DNA of 64,000 nucleotides, from NCBI GenBank assembly GCA_015062605.1, contig SUUI01000002.1, positions 1-64,000 on the forward strand, written 5' to 3'. A program made the position numbers and the translations under genes. This DNA comes from Eggerthellaceae bacterium (lineage in GTDB: Bacteria > Actinomycetota > Coriobacteriia > Coriobacteriales > Eggerthellaceae). How positions within the stretch are numbered: position 1 is the stretch's first letter; the number at the start of each line of letters is the position of its first letter. Positions 1-8,146 of the stretch are shown piece by piece. The notes below the pieces were generated by a model. It saw only the letters and a program-made list of their open reading frames with translations. It did not search any database and was not told the DNA's origin.

Positions 1-134
1 CGTGCGCCCCGCGCGTCCGGCTCCGCGAACGCGCAAGGAAGAATATTAGCCAACCTCGGCCGCCACGTCAAGGAAAAGTTTGCTCTTCACAAGGCGTTCA
101 CGTCTTAACGGTAGCTATTCTTCCGAAAAACAAA
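1..134. other. Left edge, possible 3' end of an upstream gene
   Basis: No gene can be assigned with confidence. On the plus strand one frame is open from base 1 to a TAA at 106-108 and another to a TAG at 47-49. Either could be the last codons of a gene that starts outside the window. The hairpin just downstream is consistent with a plus-strand transcript ending here. Confidence 0.3.
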
Positions 135-162
135 CCGCATCATTAAAATGCGGGTCTTTTAT
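135..162 (+). terminator. Rho-independent terminator before cca
   Basis: The stem CCGCAT/ATGCGG has a short A-rich loop and is followed by GTCTTTTAT. It probably ends transcription of the gene cut off by the left edge. Confidence 0.55.
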
Positions 163-209
163 GATAGCCTTAAAGGACAAAAAGAACAAGTAATTTTTTA
201 AGGATTCAT

Positions 210-1619
210 ATGCCTTTTTACGAGGTTTTCGACCATACGGATCACGAATTCCAAGCCGCGTTGCGCGTTGTCTCGTGCATTGAGTCAAATGGGCATGAAG
301 CATGGCTTGTCGGAGGCTGCGTTCGTGATGCCATCCTTGGCCGGAAAATCTCAGATATAGACATCGCAACGAGCGCCTCTTGGGAGCAGGTCGAGTCTTA
401 TGCACAAGAGGCGGGATTGACGACCCATCGAACCGGCATCCCTTATGGAACGATCACGGTTTGCGTTCCTTCAAAGGCCGAAAACGCAGAAAGTAAAGAC
501 TCCTACGCATACGAAGTCACGACCTATCGCTCGGAAGGCACTTATGGCGACGGACGCCATCCCGATTCCGTTTCCTTCTGCGCAACGATACAAGAGGACT
601 TGTCACGTCGCGACTTCACTATGAATGCCTTGGCTTGGCACCCGATACGTGGTTTGGTTGATCCCTACGGTGGAGCAGACGATATCGAATTGAAGGTGAT
701 TCGCGCAGTCGGGAATCCCATCGAACGTTTCTCAGAAGATGCCCTTCGTATCATGCGTGCTTGCAGATTCGAGAGCCAATTGGGCTTCACGATTGATAGT
801 ACCACCCTGCAGGCGATGCGCGAGAAGAAGCATCGTCTCACGCATGTCGCTACAGAGCGCATCGTAAAAGAGCTCGATGCATTCGTCTTAGGCGATTATA
901 TCCGGCAAGCGCTTCTCGACTGCGTTGATGTAATCTCCCCTATCCTCCCAGAGCTTGCCGCAATCAAGGGTTTCCCGCAAAACACCCCATACCATTGCTA
1001 TGACGTCTTAGAGCACACGGCGTATACGATGGAAAACGTCGAGACATCGCTTCTTTTACGTTGGGCCGCCCTTCTGCATGACATCGGAAAGCCTGCCGCC
1101 CACTTCACGAGGGAAGATGGCATAAGCCATTTCTTCGGACATGCCCAGATGGGCGCTGCGCTTACGGAAGGAATCTGCATACGCCTCGGCTTCCCGAAGA
1201 AGTTCGGCGAACAACTCGTTACGCTTGTGACCATGCATGACGACAGGCTTGAACCCGCTCCTAAGCCCATAAAACGCGTCCTTATGCGCCTTGACGGGGA
1301 TGAGGACCTCTTCCGTGCGCTTTGTGCCCTCAAACGAGCTGACAGCCTAGCGCATGCCCCCGATTTCCGCCAGCGCGCCAAATCAGCCAACGAGGCGATC
1401 CGGGTTTTCGAGGAGATGAAGGAACGTAACGAAGCGTGGTGCATCAAGGATCTTGCGATCAACGGAGACGACCTTATTGCAATCGGTTACGAGCAGGGAC
1501 CAAAACTCGGTGCCGTACTGAATGACGCGCTTGAAGAGATTGTTAACGAACGCATCGAGAACGAACGCGGCGCGCTTCTTTCGTGGGTGCAACAAAGACT
1601 TGATTCCAAAACCACCTAA
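210..1619 (+). CDS. cca: CCA tRNA nucleotidyltransferase with HD domain
   Basis: Adds or repairs the 3'-terminal CCA of tRNAs from CTP and ATP. The N-terminal class II nucleotidyltransferase head carries a GGCVRD motif near residue 36, followed by a DID metal-binding motif. An RNA-binding region with the typical RRDFTMNA segment comes next. A C-terminal HD domain (ALLHDIGKP near residue 290) suggests an added phosphohydrolase activity. The length (469 aa) fits bacterial HD-type CCA enzymes. AAGGA lies five bases before the ATG. The gene converges with the next one and overlaps it by four bases. All six tRNA genes in this window already encode CCA, so a repair role is likely. Confidence 0.95.
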   Translation: MPFYEVFDHTDHEFQAALRVVSCIESNGHEAWLVGGCVRDAILGRKISDIDIATSASWEQVESYAQEAGLTTHRTGIPYGTITVCVPSKAENAESKDSYAYEVTTYRSEGTYGDGRHPDSVSFCATIQEDLSRRDFTMNALAWHPIRGLVDPYGGADDIELKVIRAVGNPIERFSEDALRIMRACRFESQLGFTIDSTTLQAMREKKHRLTHVATERIVKELDAFVLGDYIRQALLDCVDVISPILPELAAIKGFPQNTPYHCYDVLEHTAYTMENVETSLLLRWAALLHDIGKPAAHFTREDGISHFFGHAQMGAALTEGICIRLGFPKKFGEQLVTLVTMHDDRLEPAPKPIKRVLMRLDGDEDLFRALCALKRADSLAHAPDFRQRAKSANEAIRVFEEMKERNEAWCIKDLAINGDDLIAIGYEQGPKLGAVLNDALEEIVNERIENERGALLSWVQQRLDSKTT

Positions 1620-2566
1620 GCGGCTTTCTGCTCGCTTTCCTGATCAGCGGCGGCGTCTTCGATTGCAAGCACGGTGCATTTCAAGAGCACATCGGAATCC
1701 TTCACCGTAAACGATTGCGAACCTGGAACGATTCGGTAAGCAAGCGCTGCGCTCGTCCCATTCTCTGAAGAGACCCCGTTCCCTGATGCGGTAGGATCGT
1801 CAAGGATGACAAGCATATACTCCCCCGGATCCGCTTTGCATATTTCCACAGGGTCCCCATAGCCGACCTCAACGTTTTCGACGAGAACAGTAGAGCTTTT
1901 CTGCTGCGTAACAGAGACGACAACCGGGTTAAGCTGCTGGCCGATTTGACGAGCAACCGAATCATCGATTGTCAGCGATATGGTGTAGGCGCCTTCGTCG
2001 CCAGCGCCCGTGCCGCCCGGTACTGGTGCCCCAATACCGAGTATGGAAGCTGCACATCGGGTAACCAAGAACATAAGCAGCAATAAAACGATGACCGCGA
2101 AGCCAAGCAGGAGCTTCTTAAAGAAGGAAAGGCCAGACTTCGACTTATCCTGATCGTCATCGGTAATGGCAGCTTGGATATTGTCTGGCGGATCATCAAG
2201 CTGGATTACTTGGACGATGGGCACGGGATCAGGCTCGGTGATTTCAGCAGCGAGCACAGCGCCAGGAGCCACCAAAGTCGCCGCCAAAGTCGCTGCGACC
2301 GCTGCACGACCGACAGCATGGCGATGATCGATGCCCTCATGATGCTCAGCGTGCTGGCTATACGGACGATTCAACAGGTTGTCCTCGATGGCCTCGTCAT
2401 CGAGTTGCTCGCAATCATCGCCCTGCTCGTATTCGTCAGGAAAAACCACGGAGTAATCCTTCTTCGCATACGGATAGCTTTCGTGACCATGATAAGGCTT
2501 TTTAGAAAAAACGTCACGAGCGGTCATTCTTTCGCCATAACGGTATCTGCCCTTTTCATGATGCAC
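1616..2566 (-). CDS. Uncharacterised membrane protein
   Basis: I do not recognise a family. The 316 aa protein has a His/Tyr/Asp-rich hydrophilic N-terminus. A hydrophobic Ala-rich segment follows near residues 86-108, then a clear transmembrane helix near 150-172, then a Gly-rich linker and a beta-rich C-terminal domain of about 130 residues that is probably outside the cell. The predicted start is a GTG at 2566 with a poor ribosome site; an ATG at 2527 is an alternative. It overlaps the end of cca by four bases. Its layout resembles secreted or anchored envelope proteins, but no function can be given. Confidence 0.7.
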   Translation of the reverse strand: MHHEKGRYRYGERMTARDVFSKKPYHGHESYPYAKKDYSVVFPDEYEQGDDCEQLDDEAIEDNLLNRPYSQHAEHHEGIDHRHAVGRAAVAATLAATLVAPGAVLAAEITEPDPVPIVQVIQLDDPPDNIQAAITDDDQDKSKSGLSFFKKLLLGFAVIVLLLLMFLVTRCAASILGIGAPVPGGTGAGDEGAYTISLTIDDSVARQIGQQLNPVVVSVTQQKSSTVLVENVEVGYGDPVEICKADPGEYMLVILDDPTASGNGVSSENGTSAALAYRIVPGSQSFTVKDSDVLLKCTVLAIEDAAADQESEQKAA

Positions 2567-2581
2567 CTTAGCGATAGCTTC

Positions 2582-2610
2582 TTGACGAAGTTCTTAAGAA
2601 GACATATTAT
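2582..2610 (+). promoter_or_regulatory. Promoter of tRNA-Gln
   Basis: TTGACG and TATTAT are separated by exactly 17 bases and lie about 40 bases before the tRNA. This is a near-consensus housekeeping promoter. Confidence 0.75.
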
Positions 2611-2650
2611 CCATTCTTGCGCTGTTCAAACGAATGCGCAACGGGCACAA

Positions 2651-2724
2651 TGGGGTGTCGTCTAATGGTAGGACAGCGGTTTCTGGTGCCGTATGTGAGG
2701 GTTCGACTCCTTCCACCCCAGCCA
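2651..2724 (+). tRNA. tRNA-Gln (anticodon CTG)
   Basis: A full cloverleaf can be drawn. The acceptor stem is TGGGGTG/CACCCCA, the anticodon loop TTCTGGT gives CTG, the T loop is GTTCGACTC, the discriminator is G, and CCA is encoded. Confidence 0.95.
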
Positions 2725-2725
2725 C

Positions 2726-2755
2726 TTGACTTCGCAGGCCGCATACGTTTACAAT
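2726..2755 (+). promoter_or_regulatory. Promoter of tRNA-Glu
   Basis: TTGACT and TACAAT are separated by 18 bases. The site starts two bases after the CCA of tRNA-Gln, so tRNA-Glu may be transcribed from its own promoter as well as by read-through. Confidence 0.65.
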
Positions 2756-2791
2756 ACGCAGGCGGTTTCGACGAATGTCAAACCACGATGT

Positions 2792-2868
2792 GGCTCCGTC
2801 GTCTAGCGGTTTAGGACGCCGCCCTCTCAAGGCGGAGGTCGAGGGTTCGAATCCCTTCGGAGCTACCA
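2792..2868 (+). tRNA. tRNA-Glu (anticodon CTC)
   Basis: The anticodon stem-loop CCGCC-CTCTCAA-GGCGG gives the anticodon CTC. The acceptor stem is GGCTCCG/CGGAGCT with a G-U pair at 1-72, the discriminator is A, and CCA is encoded. Confidence 0.95.
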
Positions 2869-2878
2869 GCTAACTCGG

Positions 2879-2910
2879 GGTCAGCCTTTACGGCTGACCT
2901 TTTCTTTTTG
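2879..2910 (+). terminator. Terminator after tRNA-Glu
   Basis: GGTCAGCC pairs perfectly with GGCTGACC across a five-base loop and is followed by a T-rich run. This is a classic Rho-independent terminator for the tRNA unit. Confidence 0.9.
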
Positions 2911-2930
2911 CCTATTAGACGGAAGACGTT

Positions 2931-3569
2931 CTAGATGAGGGCAGCTAACGGCACAAAAACGGCAAGTGTTCCCGCCTCCACCGAAATACGCGCTGAAGAC
3001 CCTATGAATTCATTCGAAAGCCCGAGCGTCGTTCGATTGCTTATATCGGCATGATCGAGCGGGTATTTCAATCCATCGATACTTAAGCCGTAAACGCAAT
3101 CGTTCATCGCGAAAACGGAAACGATGCCAGCGTCCTGGGCGGGAAGCTCGAGCTCGGCGGGTCCAGTAAGGAACCGAATTGCGCAATCATTGTCCACGAT
3201 GACGACCGAAACGCCGGCATCGCTAATCGCCGCTGAAACCTGCAAGTTTCCAATCGTATGATCGAGCCGACCGGAAAGCGCACCGTATACGAACACCCTA
3301 TCGCAGCCTGCATCCCGTGCGGCTTCGAATGCGAGCTCCAGATCGCTCGCGTCTTTTTCAGTCGGGAATTCGATGACATGCAAAACATCGGGCACATAGC
3401 CTAAAGAGTCAAAATCGCCGAGCACGATATCGGGCTCGCGGCCGATATCCTCGAGATGTTTAAGTCCCGCATCGACCGCGATGACCGTTCCGAAGATACC
3501 TCGAGCGTCAAATGCCCTGAAATGCTCGTCATTGAAATCGGCGGCAGCGACAAGCGCACATGTTCTCAT
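2931..3569 (-). CDS. thiN: Thiamin pyrophosphokinase
   Basis: Converts thiamin and ATP to thiamin diphosphate in the cytoplasm. The motif VLGDFDS near residue 50, TEKDASD near residue 71 and GRLDHTIGN near residue 100 match the catalytic and binding motifs of the family. The length of 212 aa is normal. The start chosen is the ATG at 3569, which has GGGGAGGG six bases upstream; a longer frame runs to 3596. It lies just downstream of rnpB on the same strand and may be partly read through from it. Confidence 0.92.
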   Translation of the reverse strand: MRTCALVAAADFNDEHFRAFDARGIFGTVIAVDAGLKHLEDIGREPDIVLGDFDSLGYVPDVLHVIEFPTEKDASDLELAFEAARDAGCDRVFVYGALSGRLDHTIGNLQVSAAISDAGVSVVIVDNDCAIRFLTGPAELELPAQDAGIVSVFAMNDCVYGLSIDGLKYPLDHADISNRTTLGLSNEFIGSSARISVEAGTLAVFVPLAALI

Positions 3570-3622
3570 GATGCCCTCCCCTTCCCATGCATGCATCGGC
3601 TCGCGATAAAGCGGAACAGATG

Positions 3623-3978
3623 GCGAGCGGGTCTATAAGCCGGGTTCTGTCGTTGGACGGCCATTTATCTCGAACGTACGTCACCGCACGTCTCAAGCGC
3701 GCAACCCGAATGCACGAAAGGGCTAATCGTATGGCATTCCTATTTGCGCTTGCTCGGGATGGGGTTTACCAAGCCGTGCCGTTGCCGGCACGCTGGTGCG
3801 CTCTTACCGCACCGTTTCAGCTTTTCTCATGGGCCAAAGCCGCATGGGAGTCTTCTTTTCTGTGGCACTTTCCGTCGGGTCGCCCCGCCCAGCCGTTAGC
3901 TGGCATCCTGCCCTTACGAGCCCGGACTTTCCTCACGCCGCGACATGCACGGCGCGCGGCCGTCTGGCCCGCTCGCGG
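3623..3978 (-). ncRNA. rnpB: RNase P RNA (bacterial type A-like)
   Basis: Catalytic RNA that removes the 5' leader of pre-tRNAs. Read on the minus strand, it contains the conserved GAGGAAAGTCCGGGCTC near the 5' end, GGAAAGTGCCACAGAAA in the middle, and ACAGAACCCGGCTTATAG near the 3' end. The outer helix P1 pairs GCGAGCGGG (3968-3976) with CCCGCTCGC (3624-3632). Ends are set from P1 and are accurate to a few bases. Open frames reported across it on the plus strand are not genes. Confidence 0.93.
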
Positions 3979-3983
3979 AAAGC

Positions 3984-3989
3984 ATTGTA
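3984..3989 (-). promoter_or_regulatory. -10 box of rnpB
   Basis: TACAAT on the minus strand lies about seven bases upstream of the expected 5' end of RNase P RNA. No good -35 box is visible. Confidence 0.6.
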
Positions 3990-4051
3990 CCAAAGATTTC
4001 AGGGATTAGTCCGAGAAGCGGTTCTTACAGGATGGGAACGAGATGCGTCGT

Positions 4052-4336
4052 TTAGCGAAAACGCGTAAGCCACTCTTTAACGAGCCCTTCATCGGCATCG
4101 ACAGCCAATCGTTTATATCGCGATGACGCACCGCTCGCAACTGAAACTGCGGTTTTCGGAAGACGAAGCTCGGAGGCGATCAGCTTGCAAACCGCCTTGT
4201 TCGCCTTTCCGTCCGCAGGAGGTGCCGTGATGCGCACCTTAAGCACCTCGCCCTGGGGACCTTCTTCAAAACCCACGACTTCATCGCGCCCGGACTTGGG
4301 CGTGACATGCACTGTTATGTATGTGGGAGCGTTCAT
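4052..4336 (-). CDS. DUF167/YggU family protein
   Basis: A small 94 aa protein of the UPF0235 family, with the signature ITAPPADGKANKAV near residue 36 followed by a Leu-rich helix and the SGASSRYK segment. The biochemical role is not established. In Escherichia coli the relative yggU sits with yggS and yggT. Here yggS, proC and yggT lie a short way upstream on the same strand, so the old gene neighbourhood is kept with sepF and divIVA inserted. Confidence 0.88.
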   Translation of the reverse strand: MNAPTYITVHVTPKSGRDEVVGFEEGPQGEVLKVRITAPPADGKANKAVCKLIASELRLPKTAVSVASGASSRYKRLAVDADEGLVKEWLTRFR

Positions 4337-4379
4337 ACTCTAACTCTCGTCATCCATGTAAATCAGAATGCCCCTTGCA

Positions 4380-4415
4380 ATAAAAAGAACCTGTGCTCAA
4401 AAGCGGGCACAGGTC
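4380..4415 (-). terminator. Terminator after divIVA
   Basis: On the minus strand ACCTGTGC pairs with GCACAGGT and is followed by TCTTTTTATT. It closes the yggS-to-divIVA block. Confidence 0.85.
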
Positions 4416-4438
4416 CTTCTGAAGACATTCGATAGAAA

Positions 4439-5308
4439 CTAGTCGATCTCGCCGAACTCGAAATCATCCTCGACATCACCATACCCGGACAGGTCCTTCT
4501 CGATGACAGACGCAGTCGGTTGAGCAGCCGCAACGGGAACACTATCGAATTGCGGCGTCGTGTACGACATCGCGATGCCAGCCGACTCCTGACGAACGGG
4601 AACTTGATTCGTCACGATTGGCTGAGCTTCAGCCTGAGGAGCCACGAACTCCTCAACTGCAGCAGCGGCATTCTGAGCAGCCTGCGCAGCACGCCTGTGG
4701 GCGCCAATCGCGGTCTGGGCCATGCTTGCCTCGATGTTGGCGAGCTTCTTGGTTGCATCAGTGATGAAATCCTTAAGGATGTCGTGATATTCTTCACGAG
4801 TGTCATCGCGCTCATCTTCGAGTTCGCGGATGATGTTCGTGATCTTCTGCTTTTCCTTCTCGGCATTCTCGACGATACGGTCGGCATCATCCTCGGCATC
4901 CTGGATGATTTGCGCGGCCTCGTCGTTTGCCTGCGCAATGATGTCCTCTGCGGAACGTTGCGCAGAAATCAATGCCCGGGAAATAGCTGCGTCATCGAGC
5001 TTGCGCTCTTCTAAGAGGCTTTCTAGCTCGATGATGCGAGCCTTCGCATCGGCGAGTTCACCGGAAGCGGCTTCTTCTGTAGCGGGAACAGCTTCCGCAA
5101 CTGCCTCGACAACGGGAGCGGTCTCGACAACTACAGGCTCTCCGTCCGATAATTCGGCGATACGCGCCTGGAGACGGTCGATCGTTGCGTTGAGCGCGTC
5201 GATTTCGTCTGCAACGAATTCTAGGAACACGTCAACTTCGTCGACATCATATCCTTTGCGATCAATGGAAAAGCTTTGGTTATTAATGTCGGCAGAGGTG
5301 ATAGCCAT
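4439..5308 (-). CDS. divIVA: DivIVA cell-pole/septum scaffold
   Basis: Membrane-curvature-sensing coiled-coil protein that recruits growth and division proteins to septa and poles. The N-terminal lipid-binding domain (residues 1-60) has the usual pattern, with KGYDVDEVDVFL near residue 18. An Ala/Glu/Val-rich linker (about 65-90) and a long coiled coil (about 90-200) follow. The tail is Gln/Ala-rich and ends in acidic residues. The length of 289 aa is like actinobacterial Wag31-type proteins. It is the last gene of the division block and is followed by a terminator. Confidence 0.93.
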   Translation of the reverse strand: MAITSADINNQSFSIDRKGYDVDEVDVFLEFVADEIDALNATIDRLQARIAELSDGEPVVVETAPVVEAVAEAVPATEEAASGELADAKARIIELESLLEERKLDDAAISRALISAQRSAEDIIAQANDEAAQIIQDAEDDADRIVENAEKEKQKITNIIRELEDERDDTREEYHDILKDFITDATKKLANIEASMAQTAIGAHRRAAQAAQNAAAAVEEFVAPQAEAQPIVTNQVPVRQESAGIAMSYTTPQFDSVPVAAAQPTASVIEKDLSGYGDVEDDFEFGEID

Positions 5309-5346
5309 AACATGCTCCCTTCGTTTCGGTTTCGTTTAATCCCTGA

Positions 5347-5610
5347 TTACAGCAAAAAATTCACAATCAGCCTTGTAGCAAATTGTAATACAAGCAAAGC
5401 GATAATGGGAGAAATATCTATCATCCCTCCAATAGGCGGCACCATTTTCTTGAAGAGGTTGAGATATGGGTCGCAAATCTTGCCCAGGAACTTATTAATG
5501 CTCGAAAGAATGCCGCCCTCGGTCATCGGTATCCACGACATCAACACATACACCACGATGATGGTGCTATAGAAATTTACCAGCCGGATGAGAATATAAG
5601 CGAAGGTCAT
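5347..5610 (-). CDS. YggT family membrane protein
   Basis: A short 87 aa membrane protein with a first hydrophobic helix near residues 5-25 and a second near 62-85. The conserved MSWIPM segment near residue 24 and the FLGKICDPYLNLFKK-like loop near 40-55 identify the family. Its molecular role is unclear; in many Gram-positive bacteria it sits beside sepF and divIVA, as here. AGGAAGAG precedes the ATG. Confidence 0.9.
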   Translation of the reverse strand: MTFAYILIRLVNFYSTIIVVYVLMSWIPMTEGGILSSINKFLGKICDPYLNLFKKMVPPIGGMIDISPIIALLVLQFATRLIVNFLL

Positions 5611-5663
5611 GCTATCTCTTCCTGTCTTTCAAACCTTACGCACCTTCAGCGCAAAACCGCGCT

Positions 5664-6518
5664 TTAAGATGCTCCCAACTCGCGCGAGCGGTTCGCGCAT
5701 GCCCGCTCTCCTGCGATAACCGATTCCGTAAAGCCCTTCTCCTCCATCGCAGCGAGACCCGCGATCGTCGTGCCCCCAGGGCTGCAAATCGATTCCAGCA
5801 CCTCGTGGACGGGAATGCCCGACTCTTTTATGTAAGCAGCCGTTCCAAAAACGGTTTGAATCGCCAATTGCTCACTCACTTCACGTGAGAGTCCTTCTTG
5901 CACTCCCCCGTCTCGCATAGCTTCGATCAACGCGCAAACATAGGCGGGGCCAGAACCGCTGACAGCGGTAACGGCATCGAGGTCTCCCTCTGCAACGATG
6001 CTTGATGCACCGAAGCAAGAGAACAACTCATTGACAAGCGAGACATCCGCCTCGTTTTCCCCGTCACCAGCAACTCCGCTTGCACCCTCCATCACCTGGA
6101 GAGGCATGTTCGGCATGACCCGTACCACGCGGGCCCCTTCGGGCAAGTGGGACTTGATATCGGCAATCGAGACACCGGCCGCAATGGATACGAACAAGGG
6201 AGATTCTTTATTTATTATCTGCCCACCGAGCACGCTTTTGGCTACATCGTCGAGCACGCTCGGAAGAATCTGGGGCTTCACGGCGAGAAATACGACGTCC
6301 GCTTCCGACAGATGCGAAACGTCTTCGACGCATGCAACGCCATATTTCTCCGAAAGCATGGTGCGGCGTTCCTGACCAGGATTAACCACGACGATATTAT
6401 CCGCACAAAGAGCGGATGCAGGGTTCTGCGAGGATGCGATCATGCCGCCGACTAAGGCAGCACCCATCTTTCCCCCGCCAATGACCGCAATGCGCGTATG
6501 CGCATCGAATTCGGGCAT
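5664..6518 (-). CDS. proC: Pyrroline-5-carboxylate reductase
   Basis: Catalyses the NAD(P)H-dependent last step of proline synthesis. The N-terminal Rossmann motif IAVIGGGKMGAALVGG spans about residues 10-25. The C-terminal dimerisation domain contains SGSGPAYV near residue 166 and SPGGTTIAGL near residue 250, both typical of ProC. The length of 284 aa is normal. Its ATG overlaps the stop of sepF by one base (TAATG), so the two are translationally coupled. Its place between division genes repeats the yggS-proC-yggT grouping of many bacteria. Confidence 0.95.
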   Translation of the reverse strand: MPEFDAHTRIAVIGGGKMGAALVGGMIASSQNPASALCADNIVVVNPGQERRTMLSEKYGVACVEDVSHLSEADVVFLAVKPQILPSVLDDVAKSVLGGQIINKESPLFVSIAAGVSIADIKSHLPEGARVVRVMPNMPLQVMEGASGVAGDGENEADVSLVNELFSCFGASSIVAEGDLDAVTAVSGSGPAYVCALIEAMRDGGVQEGLSREVSEQLAIQTVFGTAAYIKESGIPVHEVLESICSPGGTTIAGLAAMEEKGFTESVIAGERACANRSRELGAS

Positions 6519-7255
6519 TACAAGACCCCTTGGGTAATAAGCCGCGCCCTCTCGTCATCGGTCAACGCGATGCCCGTAGATAGCGCGAACACCTTTTCGC
6601 CGACACACTCGACGCGCGCATCAATCATGCTTGCGGCACCGAAAGAGAAATCGAGAATGCGTTTTGCGAGGTCGGCGGGAGTGCTTTTCATGTTCAACAC
6701 GACCATGTCCCCGGCGCGAAGATAACGAGCAACTTGTTCGACTTCGCTGTAAGCGGCGGGGCGAATCACGCTCAGCGAGCGCGAAGGAGCATGCATCGTC
6801 TCACCTTCGCCTGCATAAGCGGCGTGCGGATCGAAGCTTATGCGTGAACCCTCGAATGATGATTCGCGATCGTAGCTTGGACGTCGATCGGTATCTGCGA
6901 ACGAATCTGCTGCACGCGTGCGGGCACGGACGTCATCGATGTTGACGAGATTGGAGGAAACAGAACGCACCGATGAACGCGTCTGCGCAGCATCGCGGCT
7001 CTGATCACCTGTCACGCGATCACGCAGACGTTGGAACGCCGCACGACCGAAGCGATTCTCGTTGCGGCGATCATCTTCTTCGTAGTCGTCATCGTACTCG
7101 TCGTCATCGTACTCGTCGTCATAGTCGTCATCGTATTCGTCATCATAGTAGTAATCATCGTCAAGCGGCTCTTCCTTGTCGTTTGAGAAACCAAGCTTCG
7201 ACTTGATATTGCTAAGAACTCCATTTTCGCCCAGAGAAATCTTCGGTAGCTCCAT
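6518..7255 (-). CDS. sepF: SepF cell division protein with long acidic linker
   Basis: Membrane anchor and bundler of FtsZ filaments; it replaces FtsA in bacteria that lack it, and no ftsA is seen here. Residues 1-23 could form the amphipathic membrane helix. Residues 32-62 are almost only Asp, Glu and Tyr. A disordered Arg/Ser-rich stretch follows, then the conserved SepF core from about residue 160 to the end (VIRPAAYSEVEQVARYL and VLNMKSTPADLAKRILDF). At 245 aa it is longer than the Firmicutes form. The start at 7255 is chosen because GAGGGG lies upstream; the frame extends further to 7291. Confidence 0.93.
   Translation of the reverse strand: MELPKISLGENGVLSNIKSKLGFSNDKEEPLDDDYYYDDEYDDDYDDEYDDDEYDDDYEEDDRRNENRFGRAAFQRLRDRVTGDQSRDAAQTRSSVRSVSSNLVNIDDVRARTRAADSFADTDRRPSYDRESSFEGSRISFDPHAAYAGEGETMHAPSRSLSVIRPAAYSEVEQVARYLRAGDMVVLNMKSTPADLAKRILDFSFGAASMIDARVECVGEKVFALSTGIALTDDERARLITQGVL
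7070..7162 (-). repeat. Degenerate tandem repeat coding the Asp/Tyr tract of SepF
   Basis: Short units of the form GAC/GAT, GAG, TAC/TAT are repeated with variations and encode DDEYDDDY-type units. The DNA probably grew by slippage. It lies within sepF. Confidence 0.8.
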
Positions 7256-7326
7256 GATATGCTTCCCCTCGATTCGCCGTCCACAACCCAAGATGACCGG
7301 GGTGGAACGGTTCGGATAATACCAAC

Positions 7327-8025
7327 CTATACTCGTGCATCCTCGAATGCTTCGCTGAAAATCGCCCTTCCTATGCGCACCATTGTGGACCCTGCACGAA
7401 CAGCTTCGCGCCAGTCTTCACTCATGCCCATGGAAAGCTCAACGAAACTCTGAGCATACTTATCATTTAGTTTACCATGAATATCGCTTTTAAGGGCAGC
7501 GAGCTGCTCAAAACACGCGTAAGCGACTTCTGCATCCCCTTGCGGCGCCATGGTCATAAGCCCGCACACGCGCACGTTCGGCAAAGCGCAGCAATATTGC
7601 ACTAGTTCGAGCGCATCCTCTGGATGGCATCCGCCTTTGCTCGTTTCACCTGACACGTTTACTTCTATGAGGACATCCTGGGTCTTGCCAAGCATGCGAG
7701 CACTCGAAGAGACCTTATCCGCATGAGAGGATTTGCACAGTGAATGAATCAGCGTCGCAGAACCCACGATATCTGGAATACGTCGCGATTGGATATTGCC
7801 GATGAAATGCCAATTCGCTTCAGAAACCGCAAGGGCTTTCTCGCACAGGCATTCTGGACGGTTCTCCCCGAAATCGCGTGCGCCCTCCCCGAAAGCAGCA
7901 TACGCTGTCTTCGCGTCAACCGTTTTGGAAACGGCGATCAGCCGCACTTCATCAGGTTTCCTACCACATGCGATTGCCTGGTCTCGTACAAGTTCGTTTA
8001 TCGCGGCAAAACGTGTAACGGGCAT
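7327..8025 (-). CDS. YggS/PLPBP family PLP homeostasis protein
   Basis: Single-domain PLP-binding protein that controls vitamin B6 and amino/keto acid balance and has no known catalysis. IAVSKT near residue 30 holds the PLP lysine, and HFIGNIQSRR near residue 74 and LMTMAP near 158 are family signatures. The start at 8025 is preferred (AAGGTG upstream and normal family length of 232 aa), although the frame opens at 8046. It leads the yggS-sepF-proC-yggT-divIVA block, just after the ftsZ terminator. Confidence 0.92.
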   Translation of the reverse strand: MPVTRFAAINELVRDQAIACGRKPDEVRLIAVSKTVDAKTAYAAFGEGARDFGENRPECLCEKALAVSEANWHFIGNIQSRRIPDIVGSATLIHSLCKSSHADKVSSSARMLGKTQDVLIEVNVSGETSKGGCHPEDALELVQYCCALPNVRVCGLMTMAPQGDAEVAYACFEQLAALKSDIHGKLNDKYAQSFVELSMGMSEDWREAVRAGSTMVRIGRAIFSEAFEDARV

Positions 8026-8047
8026 GTTCGTCACCTTCATTATCATT

Positions 8048-8083
8048 TCCCAAAAGGAAACGGGCGCTTTTCGAGCGCCCGTT
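8048..8083 (-). terminator. Terminator after ftsZ
   Basis: On the minus strand AACGGGCGCT pairs with AGCGCCCGTT across a short loop and is followed by TCCTTTT. It separates ftsZ from yggS, so the downstream block may depend on read-through or its own promoter. Confidence 0.8.
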
Positions 8084-8146
8084 CGGCTTTCAATGATTTG
8101 CGCACCTCAAGACCTTGCTTTCTTCAGGCAGCTGCGCGTTTTCGCA

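Noticed and set aside
3587-4068. Overlapping plus-strand frames
   Set aside because: They cover the RNase P RNA gene, which is recognised by its conserved blocks and closing helix.
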